Below, in pieces: positions 1-5,649 of a DNA stretch of 7,549 bases. Every line of letters starts with the position of its first letter. Within the stretch, counting starts at the first letter, position 1. Made by a program: the position numbers and the translations under genes. The notes beneath the pieces are model-generated. The model made no database searches, was not told where the DNA came from, and worked only from the letters and a program-made list of their open reading frames with translations. Origin of the DNA: Thermodesulfobacteriaceae bacterium (lineage in GTDB: Bacteria; Desulfobacterota; Thermodesulfobacteria; Thermodesulfobacteriales; Thermodesulfobacteriaceae); the NCBI GenBank assembly GCA_015494725.1, contig WGAR01000044.1, forward strand, positions 1 to 7,549, in the 5' to 3' direction.

Positions 1-216
1 CCTTCGGCGGTGATGGACATGAGCTTTGCCAACCAGGCCCTCTGTTGCGCCTATCTGGCCCGGCATGCCCGCGAGCTGGAAAATAAGGTCTATGGTGTTC
101 CGCAGGAAATAGATCGGCGGGTGGCCCAGCTTAAACTTTCGGCCATGGGGATCCGGATAGATCGACTCACCCCGGAACAGGAAAAATATTTATCCTCCTG
201 GGAGATGGGGACCTAA
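1..216 (+). CDS. ahcY: Adenosylhomocysteinase, C-terminal end (partial)
   Basis: This is the last 71 codons of S-adenosylhomocysteine hydrolase, the NAD-dependent cytosolic enzyme that splits S-adenosylhomocysteine into adenosine and homocysteine and so clears the product of methyltransferases. The frame is open from base 1. It begins PSAVMDMSFANQAL, the conserved region near the C-terminus of the family, and continues through KVYGVPQEIDRRVAQLKL to the end SSWEMGT. The protein stops there, as archaeal and Thermotoga-type enzymes do, without the longer tail ending in YRY of most bacterial and eukaryotic enzymes, whose Lys and Tyr reach the NAD of a partner subunit. The stop TAA (214-216) directly abuts the first candidate start of queC. 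The N-terminus, the NAD domain and most of the catalytic domain lie outside the window. The family call is secure. Confidence 0.95.
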   Translation, partial: PSAVMDMSFANQALCCAYLARHARELENKVYGVPQEIDRRVAQLKLSAMGIRIDRLTPEQEKYLSSWEMGT

Positions 217-912
217 GTGGCCATGGCTAAACCCCTTGCGGTGGTCCTCCTTTCCGGAGGCCTGGATTCCTGTGTTACCGCAGCTCTGGCCGCAAGAGAT
301 CACGATCTGGCCCTTCTGCACGTGAAATACGGTCAGCGAACCGAGGCCCGGGAGGAACGTGCCTTCAGGGACCTCTGTGAGTATTTCCGGCCTCGCTATT
401 CCCTCATAACCGAAGTCCCGGCGCTCAAGGCCATCGGAGGCTCGGCCCTTACGGATGCAAGCATCGCCGTGCCCGAAAAGGAACCGGATCCCCGGTCCAT
501 TCCCGTAACCTACGTGCCTTTTCGTAATGCCCATTTTCTGGCCATTGCCACCTCCTGGGCCGAGGTGCTGGGGGCCGAAAAGATCTTCATCGGGGCCAAC
601 GAACTCGATTTTTCGGGGTATCCGGACTGTCGGAGGAGCTTTTTTGATGCCTTTGAGAAGGCTATCGAGGAGGGGACCCGTCCGGAAACCCACATCCGGA
701 TCGAGACCCCGCTCATCTATCTCACCAAGGCCCAGATCGTGAGGCTGGGAGCAGAGCTTAAGGCTCCCTTCCATCTCACCTGGTCCTGTTACCAGCAGGA
801 GGAGACGGCCTGTGGACGTTGCGAGTCCTGTCGTCTTCGGCTTAAGGCTTTTGCCGAAGCCGGTTTGAAAGACCCTATTCCTTATGCGTCGTCAGCAACG
901 GAAGATCTTTGA
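217..912 (+). CDS. queC: 7-cyano-7-deazaguanine synthase (preQ0 synthase) QueC
   Basis: QueC converts 7-carboxy-7-deazaguanine to preQ0 using ATP and ammonia, in the cytosolic pathway to the tRNA base queuosine. The 231-residue length is normal. Visible motifs are the PP-loop ATP-binding sequence SGGLDS (13-18), YVPFRN (99-104), SGYPDCR (133-139) and a C-terminal zinc site of four cysteines, C191, C199, C202 and C205, in SCYQQEETACGRCESC. The start is either GTG 217 (counted here), six bases after GGGG at 207-210, or ATG 223, which gives MAKPLAVVLLSGG. I cannot decide between them; the difference is two residues. The gene abuts ahcY, and its last 29 bases overlap the next gene. No other queuosine gene (queD, queE, folE) is in view. 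The product is sure. Confidence 0.96.
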   Translation: MAMAKPLAVVLLSGGLDSCVTAALAARDHDLALLHVKYGQRTEAREERAFRDLCEYFRPRYSLITEVPALKAIGGSALTDASIAVPEKEPDPRSIPVTYVPFRNAHFLAIATSWAEVLGAEKIFIGANELDFSGYPDCRRSFFDAFEKAIEEGTRPETHIRIETPLIYLTKAQIVRLGAELKAPFHLTWSCYQQEETACGRCESCRLRLKAFAEAGLKDPIPYASSATEDL

Positions 913-1276
913 ATGTAAACGCTGTGGTTTCTGCTGTCAGGGGGAAAGTACGGTTTCCCTCTCCCCGGAGGAGGTTCAACGCATAGCCGCCTATCTGAAA
1001 CTATCCGTAGAAGAACTTACCGCACGTTTCCTGGTCCATCGAGGAGGCCGACTGGAAATGAAAACCGTGGAGGGACACTGCATCTTTTATCATCCCCGGG
1101 AGGGCTGCCGGATCCATCCGGTGAAACCGGATCATTGCCGGCAGTGGCCCCTTCATCCCAGCATCTTGAAAGATCGAGAAAATTTTGAAATAATCCGTTC
1201 CAGTTGCCCCGGTTTTTCTGAGGAGCTAACCTGGGAAGAACTGAGGGAGTTTTGGAGAGGTGAATCCGCTGATTGA
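884..1276 (+). CDS. YkgJ family cysteine-cluster protein (putative metal or Fe-S binding)
   Basis: This 130-residue protein matches the YkgJ/CxxCxxCC family, which is thought to bind zinc or iron, possibly as an Fe-S cluster; the cellular role is generally unknown. All eight expected cysteines are present: C11, C14, C17 and C18 in CKRCGFCC, C66 in GHCIFY, C75 and C85 in CRIHPVKPDHCRQWP, and C108 in SSCPG. ATG 884 is the likely start: an in-frame stop lies at 866-868 and C11 must be included. The gene therefore overlaps the end of queC by 29 bases, and no strong ribosome binding site precedes it, which suggests translational coupling. Its end overlaps the CheX-like gene by 17 bases. The family is clear; function and substrate cannot be stated. 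Confidence 0.88.
   Translation: MRRQQRKIFECKRCGFCCQGESTVSLSPEEVQRIAAYLKLSVEELTARFLVHRGGRLEMKTVEGHCIFYHPREGCRIHPVKPDHCRQWPLHPSILKDRENFEIIRSSCPGFSEELTWEELREFWRGESAD
1243..1249 (+). promoter_or_regulatory. Ribosome binding site for the CheX-like gene
   Basis: GAGGGAG lies ten bases before the GTG start at 1260, inside the 3' end of the YkgJ-family gene. A second purine run, GGAGAGG (1254-1260), is too close to the start to serve it. The spacing supports GTG 1260 over the later TTG 1281. Confidence 0.5.
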
Positions 1277-1724
1277 GGCTTTGAAGGAATCGGTAGAAGA
1301 GGTTATCGGGGTCTATACCGGTACTCCCCCGGTCTTAAAGAATTATTCTACCCGCCAGAACGAATTTCCTCTGGGGGAGATTACGGCCATAGCCGGACTT
1401 ACCGGAGAGAAGGTATCCGGGGCCTTTGTGGTCTCCTTTTCCAAGGAAGCCCTTTTCAAGATCCTCGAAGCCCTTTTCGGTAGTGCTCCGACCGAGGTTA
1501 CGGATGAGGTGGAAGATGCCGCCGGAGAGATGGCCAACATGATCTGTGGGGCCTTCCGGCGCCGCTTCGAACAACAGGGAATATCCCTTTCGGCCTCCAC
1601 CCCCTCCATAGTGACCGGTAAGGATTACAGGCTGCATACTCTGTGTAAGTCCGACCATCTGGTATTGGAATTTGAGTTAAACGGGCATTTGCTGGCCCTT
1701 CAATTTTGCCTGGATAAGAAGTAA
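1260..1724 (+). CDS. CheX-like chemotaxis phosphatase
   Basis: This 154-residue protein resembles CheX, a cytosolic CheC/CheX/FliY-family phosphatase that removes phosphate from CheY-like response regulators. The signature region DEVEDAAGEMANMICGAF (82-99) holds the E-x2-N pair (E90, N93) corresponding to the catalytic residues of CheX, and STPSIVTG (113-120) matches the conserved turn that follows. Only one such motif is present, as in CheX; CheC has two. The start GTG 1260 overlaps the preceding gene by 17 bases, follows an in-frame stop at 1242-1244 and lies ten bases after GAGGGAG (1243-1249). TTG 1281 is a weaker alternative. No cheA, cheY, receptor or flagellar gene is in view. The next gene, nine bases downstream, looks like a histidine phosphotransfer or kinase protein, so the pair may act on an unseen response regulator. 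Family fairly sure; target unknown. Confidence 0.8.
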   Translation: MNPLIEALKESVEEVIGVYTGTPPVLKNYSTRQNEFPLGEITAIAGLTGEKVSGAFVVSFSKEALFKILEALFGSAPTEVTDEVEDAAGEMANMICGAFRRRFEQQGISLSASTPSIVTGKDYRLHTLCKSDHLVLEFELNGHLLALQFCLDKK

Positions 1725-1733
1725 AAAACACCT

Positions 1734-2342
1734 ATGAAAGAGAAAGATCTTCTTCGCAAAGCGGCCTTAGGGTGTCTTTTTAAAGGGTATCTTCACAACC
1801 TGCGTGGGCCCTTACAGGCCCTTCTGGTGCAGACCGAGATCCTGGAGAACAAGCTCGAAGCGGGGGAAGCCGGCGGGGCCGTGGCCGAGGGTATGAAACG
1901 CCTCAAGGAACAGATCTTTAAGCTGACCAACCTCCTTGCGGCCGCGGAAGAGGACATGAACCGCGAGGAGATCGGTCCCTGGCCCCTGCACGAGATCCTA
2001 AAGAAGGAACTTACCTTCTGGCAGGCGGAACTTTCCTTTAAACATCGGGTGGAGCAGCAGATGCATATTCCCGAGGAGTATCAGGTAAGAATGCCCTATA
2101 ATCGGTTACGGGCCGGGCTGTGCGCCCTCTTTTACGGTCTGGTCTTTCCTCTGGCCGAAAGAGGGGGCCGACTTCGCCTCTCGGCGGAAGGGATTTCCGA
2201 AGGAGTAAAGGTCCACTTTGAACTGGAACCCCCCTTGGCCGATACCCAAAGTCCCTTTTTCTCCGCGGCCAGAGAAATATGGCATCCTGAGGCCCGCCTG
2301 GAAGTCTATCCCGAACGTATTCTGGTACATTTTCCCGCCTGA
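1734..2342 (+). CDS. Degenerate histidine kinase / histidine phosphotransferase-like protein
   Basis: I do not recognise a named family for this 202-residue soluble protein. Residues about 1-75 look like a dimerising helical hairpin of histidine kinases: GYLHNLRGPLQAL (18-30) resembles an H-box, with H21 as the possible phospho-acceptor, followed by a helix ending near residue 75. Residues about 85-202 have the length and strand pattern of a small ATPase-like domain, but the expected N-box asparagine (region ALFYGLVFPL, 130-139) and the DxGxG nucleotide motif are not visible. No sensor domain or membrane segment is seen. Histidine kept, ATP site lost and about 200 residues together recall Spo0B and ChpT, which relay phosphate between response regulators. 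The gene follows the CheX-like gene by nine bases without a strong ribosome binding site, and its stop TGA shares one base with the dprA ATG. The role is inference. Confidence 0.6.
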   Translation: MKEKDLLRKAALGCLFKGYLHNLRGPLQALLVQTEILENKLEAGEAGGAVAEGMKRLKEQIFKLTNLLAAAEEDMNREEIGPWPLHEILKKELTFWQAELSFKHRVEQQMHIPEEYQVRMPYNRLRAGLCALFYGLVFPLAERGGRLRLSAEGISEGVKVHFELEPPLADTQSPFFSAAREIWHPEARLEVYPERILVHFPA

Positions 2343-3334
2343 TGGATCTTTCCGAAGATAGGCTCTATCTGGTAGGATTAGCCGTTCTCAAGGGTTTGGT
2401 TCCCGTAATCTCCTGTTCCCGGCGGTTGGAAGTTGCGCCGGAAAAGATTCTTCGACTGGGCCGGGAAGAGGTAAAGCGGGTGAGGGACCAGGGGTACAGA
2501 TTGGTCTTCTATTCGGATCGAGAGTATCCCGAGGCCCTTCGAAAGATACCCGATCCGCCGGCTTTTCTTTATGTGCGGGGACGGATTTACGGAGATCTAT
2601 GGGGATTGGGGGTGGTGGGGGCCAGAAAAGCCAGCCCTTATGGATTGAAGCTGGCCCGGGAATGGTCCCGGGAGGTAGCCGCCCGGGGAACGGCGATCAT
2701 CTCCGGGCTGGCCCTGGGGGTGGATGCCGAGGCGCACCAGGCGGCCCTTTCCGCAGGAGGCTACACCGTGGCGGTGCTGGGTTCGGGCCTGGATGTGATC
2801 TATCCCTCCTCCCACCGGCACCTGGCCGAGGATATCGTGGCCGCAGGAGGGGCCCTTGTTTCGGAGTTTCCCCTGGGGTCCCGTCCGGAGAGATGGCATT
2901 TTCCTCGACGCAACCGGATTATTGCCGGCCTTTCGCGAGCGGTGCTGGTGGTGGAGGCTGCGGAAAAGAGCGGGGCCCTGATCACCGCTCGCCTGGCTGC
3001 AGAGATGGGACGCGAGGTCCTGGCCGTTCCGGGAAGTGTGTTTTCGCCACAGAGCCGGGGTACGAACGAACTTCTGAAACAGGGGGCCTGGCCGGCCACA
3101 GAGTTAGACGATGTGCTGGAGGCCCTGGGCCTGGAGAAGACCCCGGTCCAGGAACCTCCGTCTCAGCCGGAGGATCCTCTTCTGGCCTGTATTCCGTATT
3201 ATCCCAAGCACTTCGATGAGATAATGGTCGAGTCCGGTCTGGAGATGTCCGATCTGGCGGCCAGGCTTCTGGAACTGGAACTAGCCGGTTTCATCCAGAG
3301 TCTTCCCGGGCGCTTTTACCAGAGGGTTAAATGA
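2342..3334 (+). CDS. dprA: DNA processing protein DprA (Smf)
   Basis: DprA binds incoming single-stranded DNA in the cytoplasm during natural transformation and loads RecA on it; it is also widespread in bacteria not known to be competent. The Rossmann-like core spans about residues 50-265, with YPEALRKIPDPP (62-73), VVGARKASPYG (91-101), SGLALGVDAEAH (121-132), VAVLGSGLDVIYP (143-155), FPRRNRIIAGLS (187-198), SGALITA (210-216) and AVPGSVFSPQSRGTN (228-242). A C-terminal winged-helix domain spans about 280-330. The N-terminal part before the core is only about 50 residues, shorter than usual, so the typical SAM/helix-hairpin-helix region is reduced or missing. ATG 2342 overlaps the preceding TGA by one base (TGATG) and no Shine-Dalgarno sequence is evident, implying reinitiation from the upstream gene. 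The end overlaps sfsA. The product is sure. Confidence 0.95.
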   Translation: MDLSEDRLYLVGLAVLKGLVPVISCSRRLEVAPEKILRLGREEVKRVRDQGYRLVFYSDREYPEALRKIPDPPAFLYVRGRIYGDLWGLGVVGARKASPYGLKLAREWSREVAARGTAIISGLALGVDAEAHQAALSAGGYTVAVLGSGLDVIYPSSHRHLAEDIVAAGGALVSEFPLGSRPERWHFPRRNRIIAGLSRAVLVVEAAEKSGALITARLAAEMGREVLAVPGSVFSPQSRGTNELLKQGAWPATELDDVLEALGLEKTPVQEPPSQPEDPLLACIPYYPKHFDEIMVESGLEMSDLAARLLELELAGFIQSLPGRFYQRVK

Positions 3335-4020
3335 TGCTTTTCAGGATCCCCGCCGACACCGAGGGAGTCTTTCTGGAACGACCCAATCGCTTTCTGGCCC
3401 GGGTGGAGCTGGAGGGAAGAATCGAGGAGGTGCATCTCCATGACCCGGGGCGCCTCCCGGATCTGACCCGGAAGGGGTGCCCGGTCCTGTTGCGCAAGGC
3501 CCGCAATCCCCGCCGGAAGACCCGATGGGATCTTCTGGCCTTCAGGATTCGGGATTACTGGTGTTTCTGCCATTCCGGCTACCATCGCCGGATTACGGCC
3601 AACCTCCTGTTCGAGGCCCATCCCTTCGGAGACTTTACGGATCTCAAGGCCGAGCCCAGGGTAGGGGAGGGACGTCTGGATTTTCTCCTGGAAACCTCCG
3701 AAGGGCCGTTGTATCTGGAGGTGAAGGGCGTAACCTGGGCTAAGGAAGAAGTGGCTCTTTTCCCGGATGCCCCCACGGAAAGAGGGACCCGCCACCTTCG
3801 AGCCCTGATCTCCCTTGTTCGTTCCGGGAACGTGGCCGGGCTGCTCTTTCTGGTCTTCCGGCAGGAGGCCCGCCGATTACGCGCGGCCGAGGAGGTCGAT
3901 CCCGCCTTTGCCGGGACCCTCAGGGAAGCCCTTCGAAGCGGGCTGCAGGCCCGGGCCGCGGTTTTAAAGTATGATGGACAGGGGGTCTTTTTCGAAAGAT
4001 ATATCCCGATAGAGGCCTAG
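3331..4020 (+). CDS. sfsA: SfsA family protein (sugar fermentation stimulation protein homolog, putative nuclease)
   Basis: This 229-residue protein is SfsA. The family was named from an E. coli maltose phenotype; it has an OB-like N-terminal part and a C-terminal PD-(D/E)xK nuclease-like fold, and its physiological role is poorly defined. Visible motifs are EVHLHDPGRL (33-42; the family often has N-T-G here), GRLDFLL with D117, YLEVKGVT with E130 and K132 (candidate metal-binding residues), and ALFPDAPTERGTRHL (142-156), a strong family hallmark. Start ATG 3331 gives the ATGA overlap with the dprA stop; ATG 3334, one codon later, sits seven bases after GAGGG (3322-3326) and may be the true start. 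The stop TAG overlaps the convergent trpS stop. The family is sure; the function is not. Confidence 0.93.
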   Translation: MMLFRIPADTEGVFLERPNRFLARVELEGRIEEVHLHDPGRLPDLTRKGCPVLLRKARNPRRKTRWDLLAFRIRDYWCFCHSGYHRRITANLLFEAHPFGDFTDLKAEPRVGEGRLDFLLETSEGPLYLEVKGVTWAKEEVALFPDAPTERGTRHLRALISLVRSGNVAGLLFLVFRQEARRLRAAEEVDPAFAGTLREALRSGLQARAAVLKYDGQGVFFERYIPIEA

Positions 4021-5021
4021 AAGTACCTTTCTCCCCACAGGGTTTCTTTTACCTCCTCCAGGGTAACGGCGGCTATTTCCCGGGCCCGACGGTTCCCCCG
4101 GGAAACGATCTCCTCCAGCAGGTCCTGCTGTTTTTCCAGCTCCGCCCGCCGCTTCCACAGGGATTCCAGAGAGCGGATCACCCGTTCGGCCAACTCAGCC
4201 TTACAATCCCGGCAGCCGAGACGGGCAGCCCGACAGTCTTCCACGATTTCGCGCAGACGTTCCTGGGGGGTATAAAGACGGATGAGCTGGAAGGCCACAC
4301 AGCGGTTCTCGGGATCTCCGGGATCACTCTTTCGCGGACGCTGCGTATCGGTAATCATGGAAAGGATTTTTCGCCGCACCTCTTCGGGGGAGTCGTTCAG
4401 GAAGATGGCGTTGCCGTAGCTTTTGCTCATCTTGCGCCCGTCTATTCCGGGAACCTTTGCCGCCTCGCGGGAAAGAAGGGGTTCGGGAAGGGGGAAGACC
4501 TCCTTTCCGTAAAGGTAATTGAAACGCCGGGCGATCTCCCGGGTGAGCTCGAGATGAGGAAGCTGATCCACCCCCACCGGAACCTTTTGGGCCTTGTAGA
4601 TGAGGATATCCGCGGCCTGAAGCACCGGGTAGCCCAGGAAGCCGTAGGTGGAAAGATCTTTGCTCTGGAGATTCTGAAGCATGTCCTTATAGGTGGGATT
4701 GCGTTCCAGCCAGGAAACCGGAACGATCATCCCGAAGAGAAGATACAATTCGGCGTGTTCCTTGATGGCGGACTGAACGAAAATTACACTCCTTTCCGGA
4801 TCCAGCCCGGCTGAGAGCCATTCCAGGAGGAGTTCCCGGGTAAAGGATGGAATGCGTCGGGGGTTTTCGTATTCGGTGGTAAGGGCATGCCAGTCGGCCA
4901 CGAAATAGAAACAATCGAATTTCTCCTGGAGATCCAGCCAGTTCCGGAGGACTCCATGCAGATGCCCCAGATGTAAGGGACCGGTAGGACGCATTCCACT
5001 CAGCACCCGTTTTCGACTCAC
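4017..5021 (-). CDS. trpS: Tryptophanyl-tRNA synthetase, probable iron-sulfur type
   Basis: TrpS charges tRNA-Trp with tryptophan in the cytosol. Class I motifs are present: PTGPLHLGH (12-20, the HIGH equivalent) and KMSKS (197-201). GYPVLQAADILIYKA and VGVDQLPHLELTREIARRFN are typical of TrpRS. Near the C-terminus, C241, C263, C270 and C273 form C-x21-C-x6-C-x2-C, nearly the spacing (x22, x6, x2) known for the [4Fe-4S] site of Thermotoga maritima TrpRS; metal binding here is predicted. I chose GTG 5021 (334 residues) because GGAGG at 5028-5032 lies six bases upstream and the start makes a GTGA overlap with the site-2 protease stop. GTG 5027, two codons earlier, would touch that GGAGG. The gene ends convergently against sfsA, sharing CTAG. 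Confidence 0.96.
   Translation of the reverse strand: MSRKRVLSGMRPTGPLHLGHLHGVLRNWLDLQEKFDCFYFVADWHALTTEYENPRRIPSFTRELLLEWLSAGLDPERSVIFVQSAIKEHAELYLLFGMIVPVSWLERNPTYKDMLQNLQSKDLSTYGFLGYPVLQAADILIYKAQKVPVGVDQLPHLELTREIARRFNYLYGKEVFPLPEPLLSREAAKVPGIDGRKMSKSYGNAIFLNDSPEEVRRKILSMITDTQRPRKSDPGDPENRCVAFQLIRLYTPQERLREIVEDCRAARLGCRDCKAELAERVIRSLESLWKRRAELEKQQDLLEEIVSRGNRRAREIAAVTLEEVKETLWGERYF
4076..4105. repeat. Perfect 9-base inverted repeat near the trpS 3' end
   Basis: TTTCCCGGG (4076-4084) and CCCGGGAAA (4097-4105) are perfect inverted copies around a 12-base loop, just upstream of the candidate terminator at 4116-4135. No U tract follows it directly on either strand. It could be an RNA hairpin past the sfsA stop or near the end of the trpS message, or a chance result of a GC-rich coding sequence. 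Confidence 0.4.
4116..4135 (+). terminator. Candidate intrinsic terminator for the + strand operon, inside trpS
   Basis: CAGCA, loop GGTCC, TGCTG followed at once by TTTTT forms a five-pair stem with a U tract on the + strand, about 95 bases after the sfsA stop. It lies inside the oppositely oriented trpS coding region. The stem is short, so termination is uncertain, but sfsA and trpS leave no intergenic room for a terminator. Confidence 0.3.
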
Positions 5022-5641
5022 GGCCACCCTCCGAGCAGCAGATGAGAAAAACCAAAGATCAGAGGGAATATAATTTTATCCACCACGCCTGTAAAGATGA
5101 GAAGGATGAGGAAAATAAAGCCCATGAATTCGTACCGCATAAAGGCATAGGCCACCGAGGAGGGGAGCACTCCCGCCAGGACTCGACTGCCGTCCAGAGG
5201 CGGAACCGGCAGGAGGTTGAAGATGCCCAGACCCAGGTTGATCTGCACCCCCAGGGCTAGCATCAAACGCAGGAGCTTCACCGCCAGGATATGGGCTCCG
5301 GGGGAAAGGGCATGATAGAGAACGGCCAGGAGCACAGCCATAAGGAAATTGGCCCCTGGCCCGGCCAGCCCAACCCACATCATGTCCCGGCGGGGATGGC
5401 GAAAGTAGTTGGGATTCACCGGCACCGGTCGGGCCCAGCCTATGGCCTGGGTTAGAACCAGGACCAGGGTCCCCACCGGATCGAGGTGCTTCAAAGGGTT
5501 TAAGGTGAGTCTTCCGGCGGCTTTAGCGGTAGGATCTCCCAGACGCCAGGCCATCCATCCATGGGCCAATTCATGAAAGGTAATGGCCAGAAGCAGGGGC
5601 GGAGTAATGATGATCAGGGTTCTCAAATCAGGCAACCACAT
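5018..5641 (-). CDS. Site-2 protease family (M50) membrane zinc metalloprotease
   Basis: This 207-residue membrane protein belongs to the compact site-2 protease branch (YwhC-like) of peptidase family M50, predicted to cut substrates within the membrane; the substrate is unknown. The zinc motif HELAH is at 23-27 (H23, E24, H27) inside the first hydrophobic segment, and the third ligand is likely D150 in NLLPVPPLDGSR. GWARPVPVNP (68-77) and GLAGPGANF (91-99) are family hallmarks. Hydrophobic stretches at about 8-30, 91-112, 120-145 and 170-203 suggest four or more membrane segments. No PDZ or CBS domain is present. ATG 5641 starts eight bases after the nucleotidyltransferase stop, with AAAGG five bases upstream. 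It overlaps trpS by four bases and is probably co-transcribed with it, a pairing I recall from other bacteria that implies no shared pathway. Confidence 0.92.
   Translation of the reverse strand: MWLPDLRTLIIITPPLLLAITFHELAHGWMAWRLGDPTAKAAGRLTLNPLKHLDPVGTLVLVLTQAIGWARPVPVNPNYFRHPRRDMMWVGLAGPGANFLMAVLLAVLYHALSPGAHILAVKLLRLMLALGVQINLGLGIFNLLPVPPLDGSRVLAGVLPSSVAYAFMRYEFMGFIFLILLIFTGVVDKIIFPLIFGFSHLLLGGWP
5028..5032 (-). promoter_or_regulatory. Ribosome binding site deciding the trpS start
   Basis: On the - strand this reads GGAGG, six bases before GTG 5021 and immediately adjacent to GTG 5027. Normal spacing favours GTG 5021. The site lies within the 3' end of the site-2 protease coding sequence, so trpS can be translated from its own site while coupled to the upstream gene. 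Confidence 0.7.
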
Positions 5642-5649
5642 GAGGACCT

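Noticed and set aside
190..774. A 194-codon open frame on the - strand opposite queC
   Set aside because: It lies fully antisense to a certain gene, its protein is rich in Gly and Pro without any family motif, and such frames are common opposite GC-rich genes.
884..1276. The cysteine-cluster protein as a queuosine enzyme such as epoxyqueuosine reductase QueH
   Set aside because: The cysteine arrangement (CKRCGFCC and later CRIHPVKPDHC) fits the YkgJ family, not QueH; the link to queC rests only on adjacency.
2652..2672. Repeated CCCGGGA words in dprA as a regulatory repeat or hairpin
   Set aside because: CCCGGG is a frequent palindrome in this GC-rich sequence, the copies fit the coding frame, and no U tract or conserved spacing supports a function.
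2599..3219. A 206-codon open frame on the + strand within dprA
   Set aside because: It is an out-of-frame shadow of dprA with a very Gly-rich, low-complexity translation and no recognisable domain.
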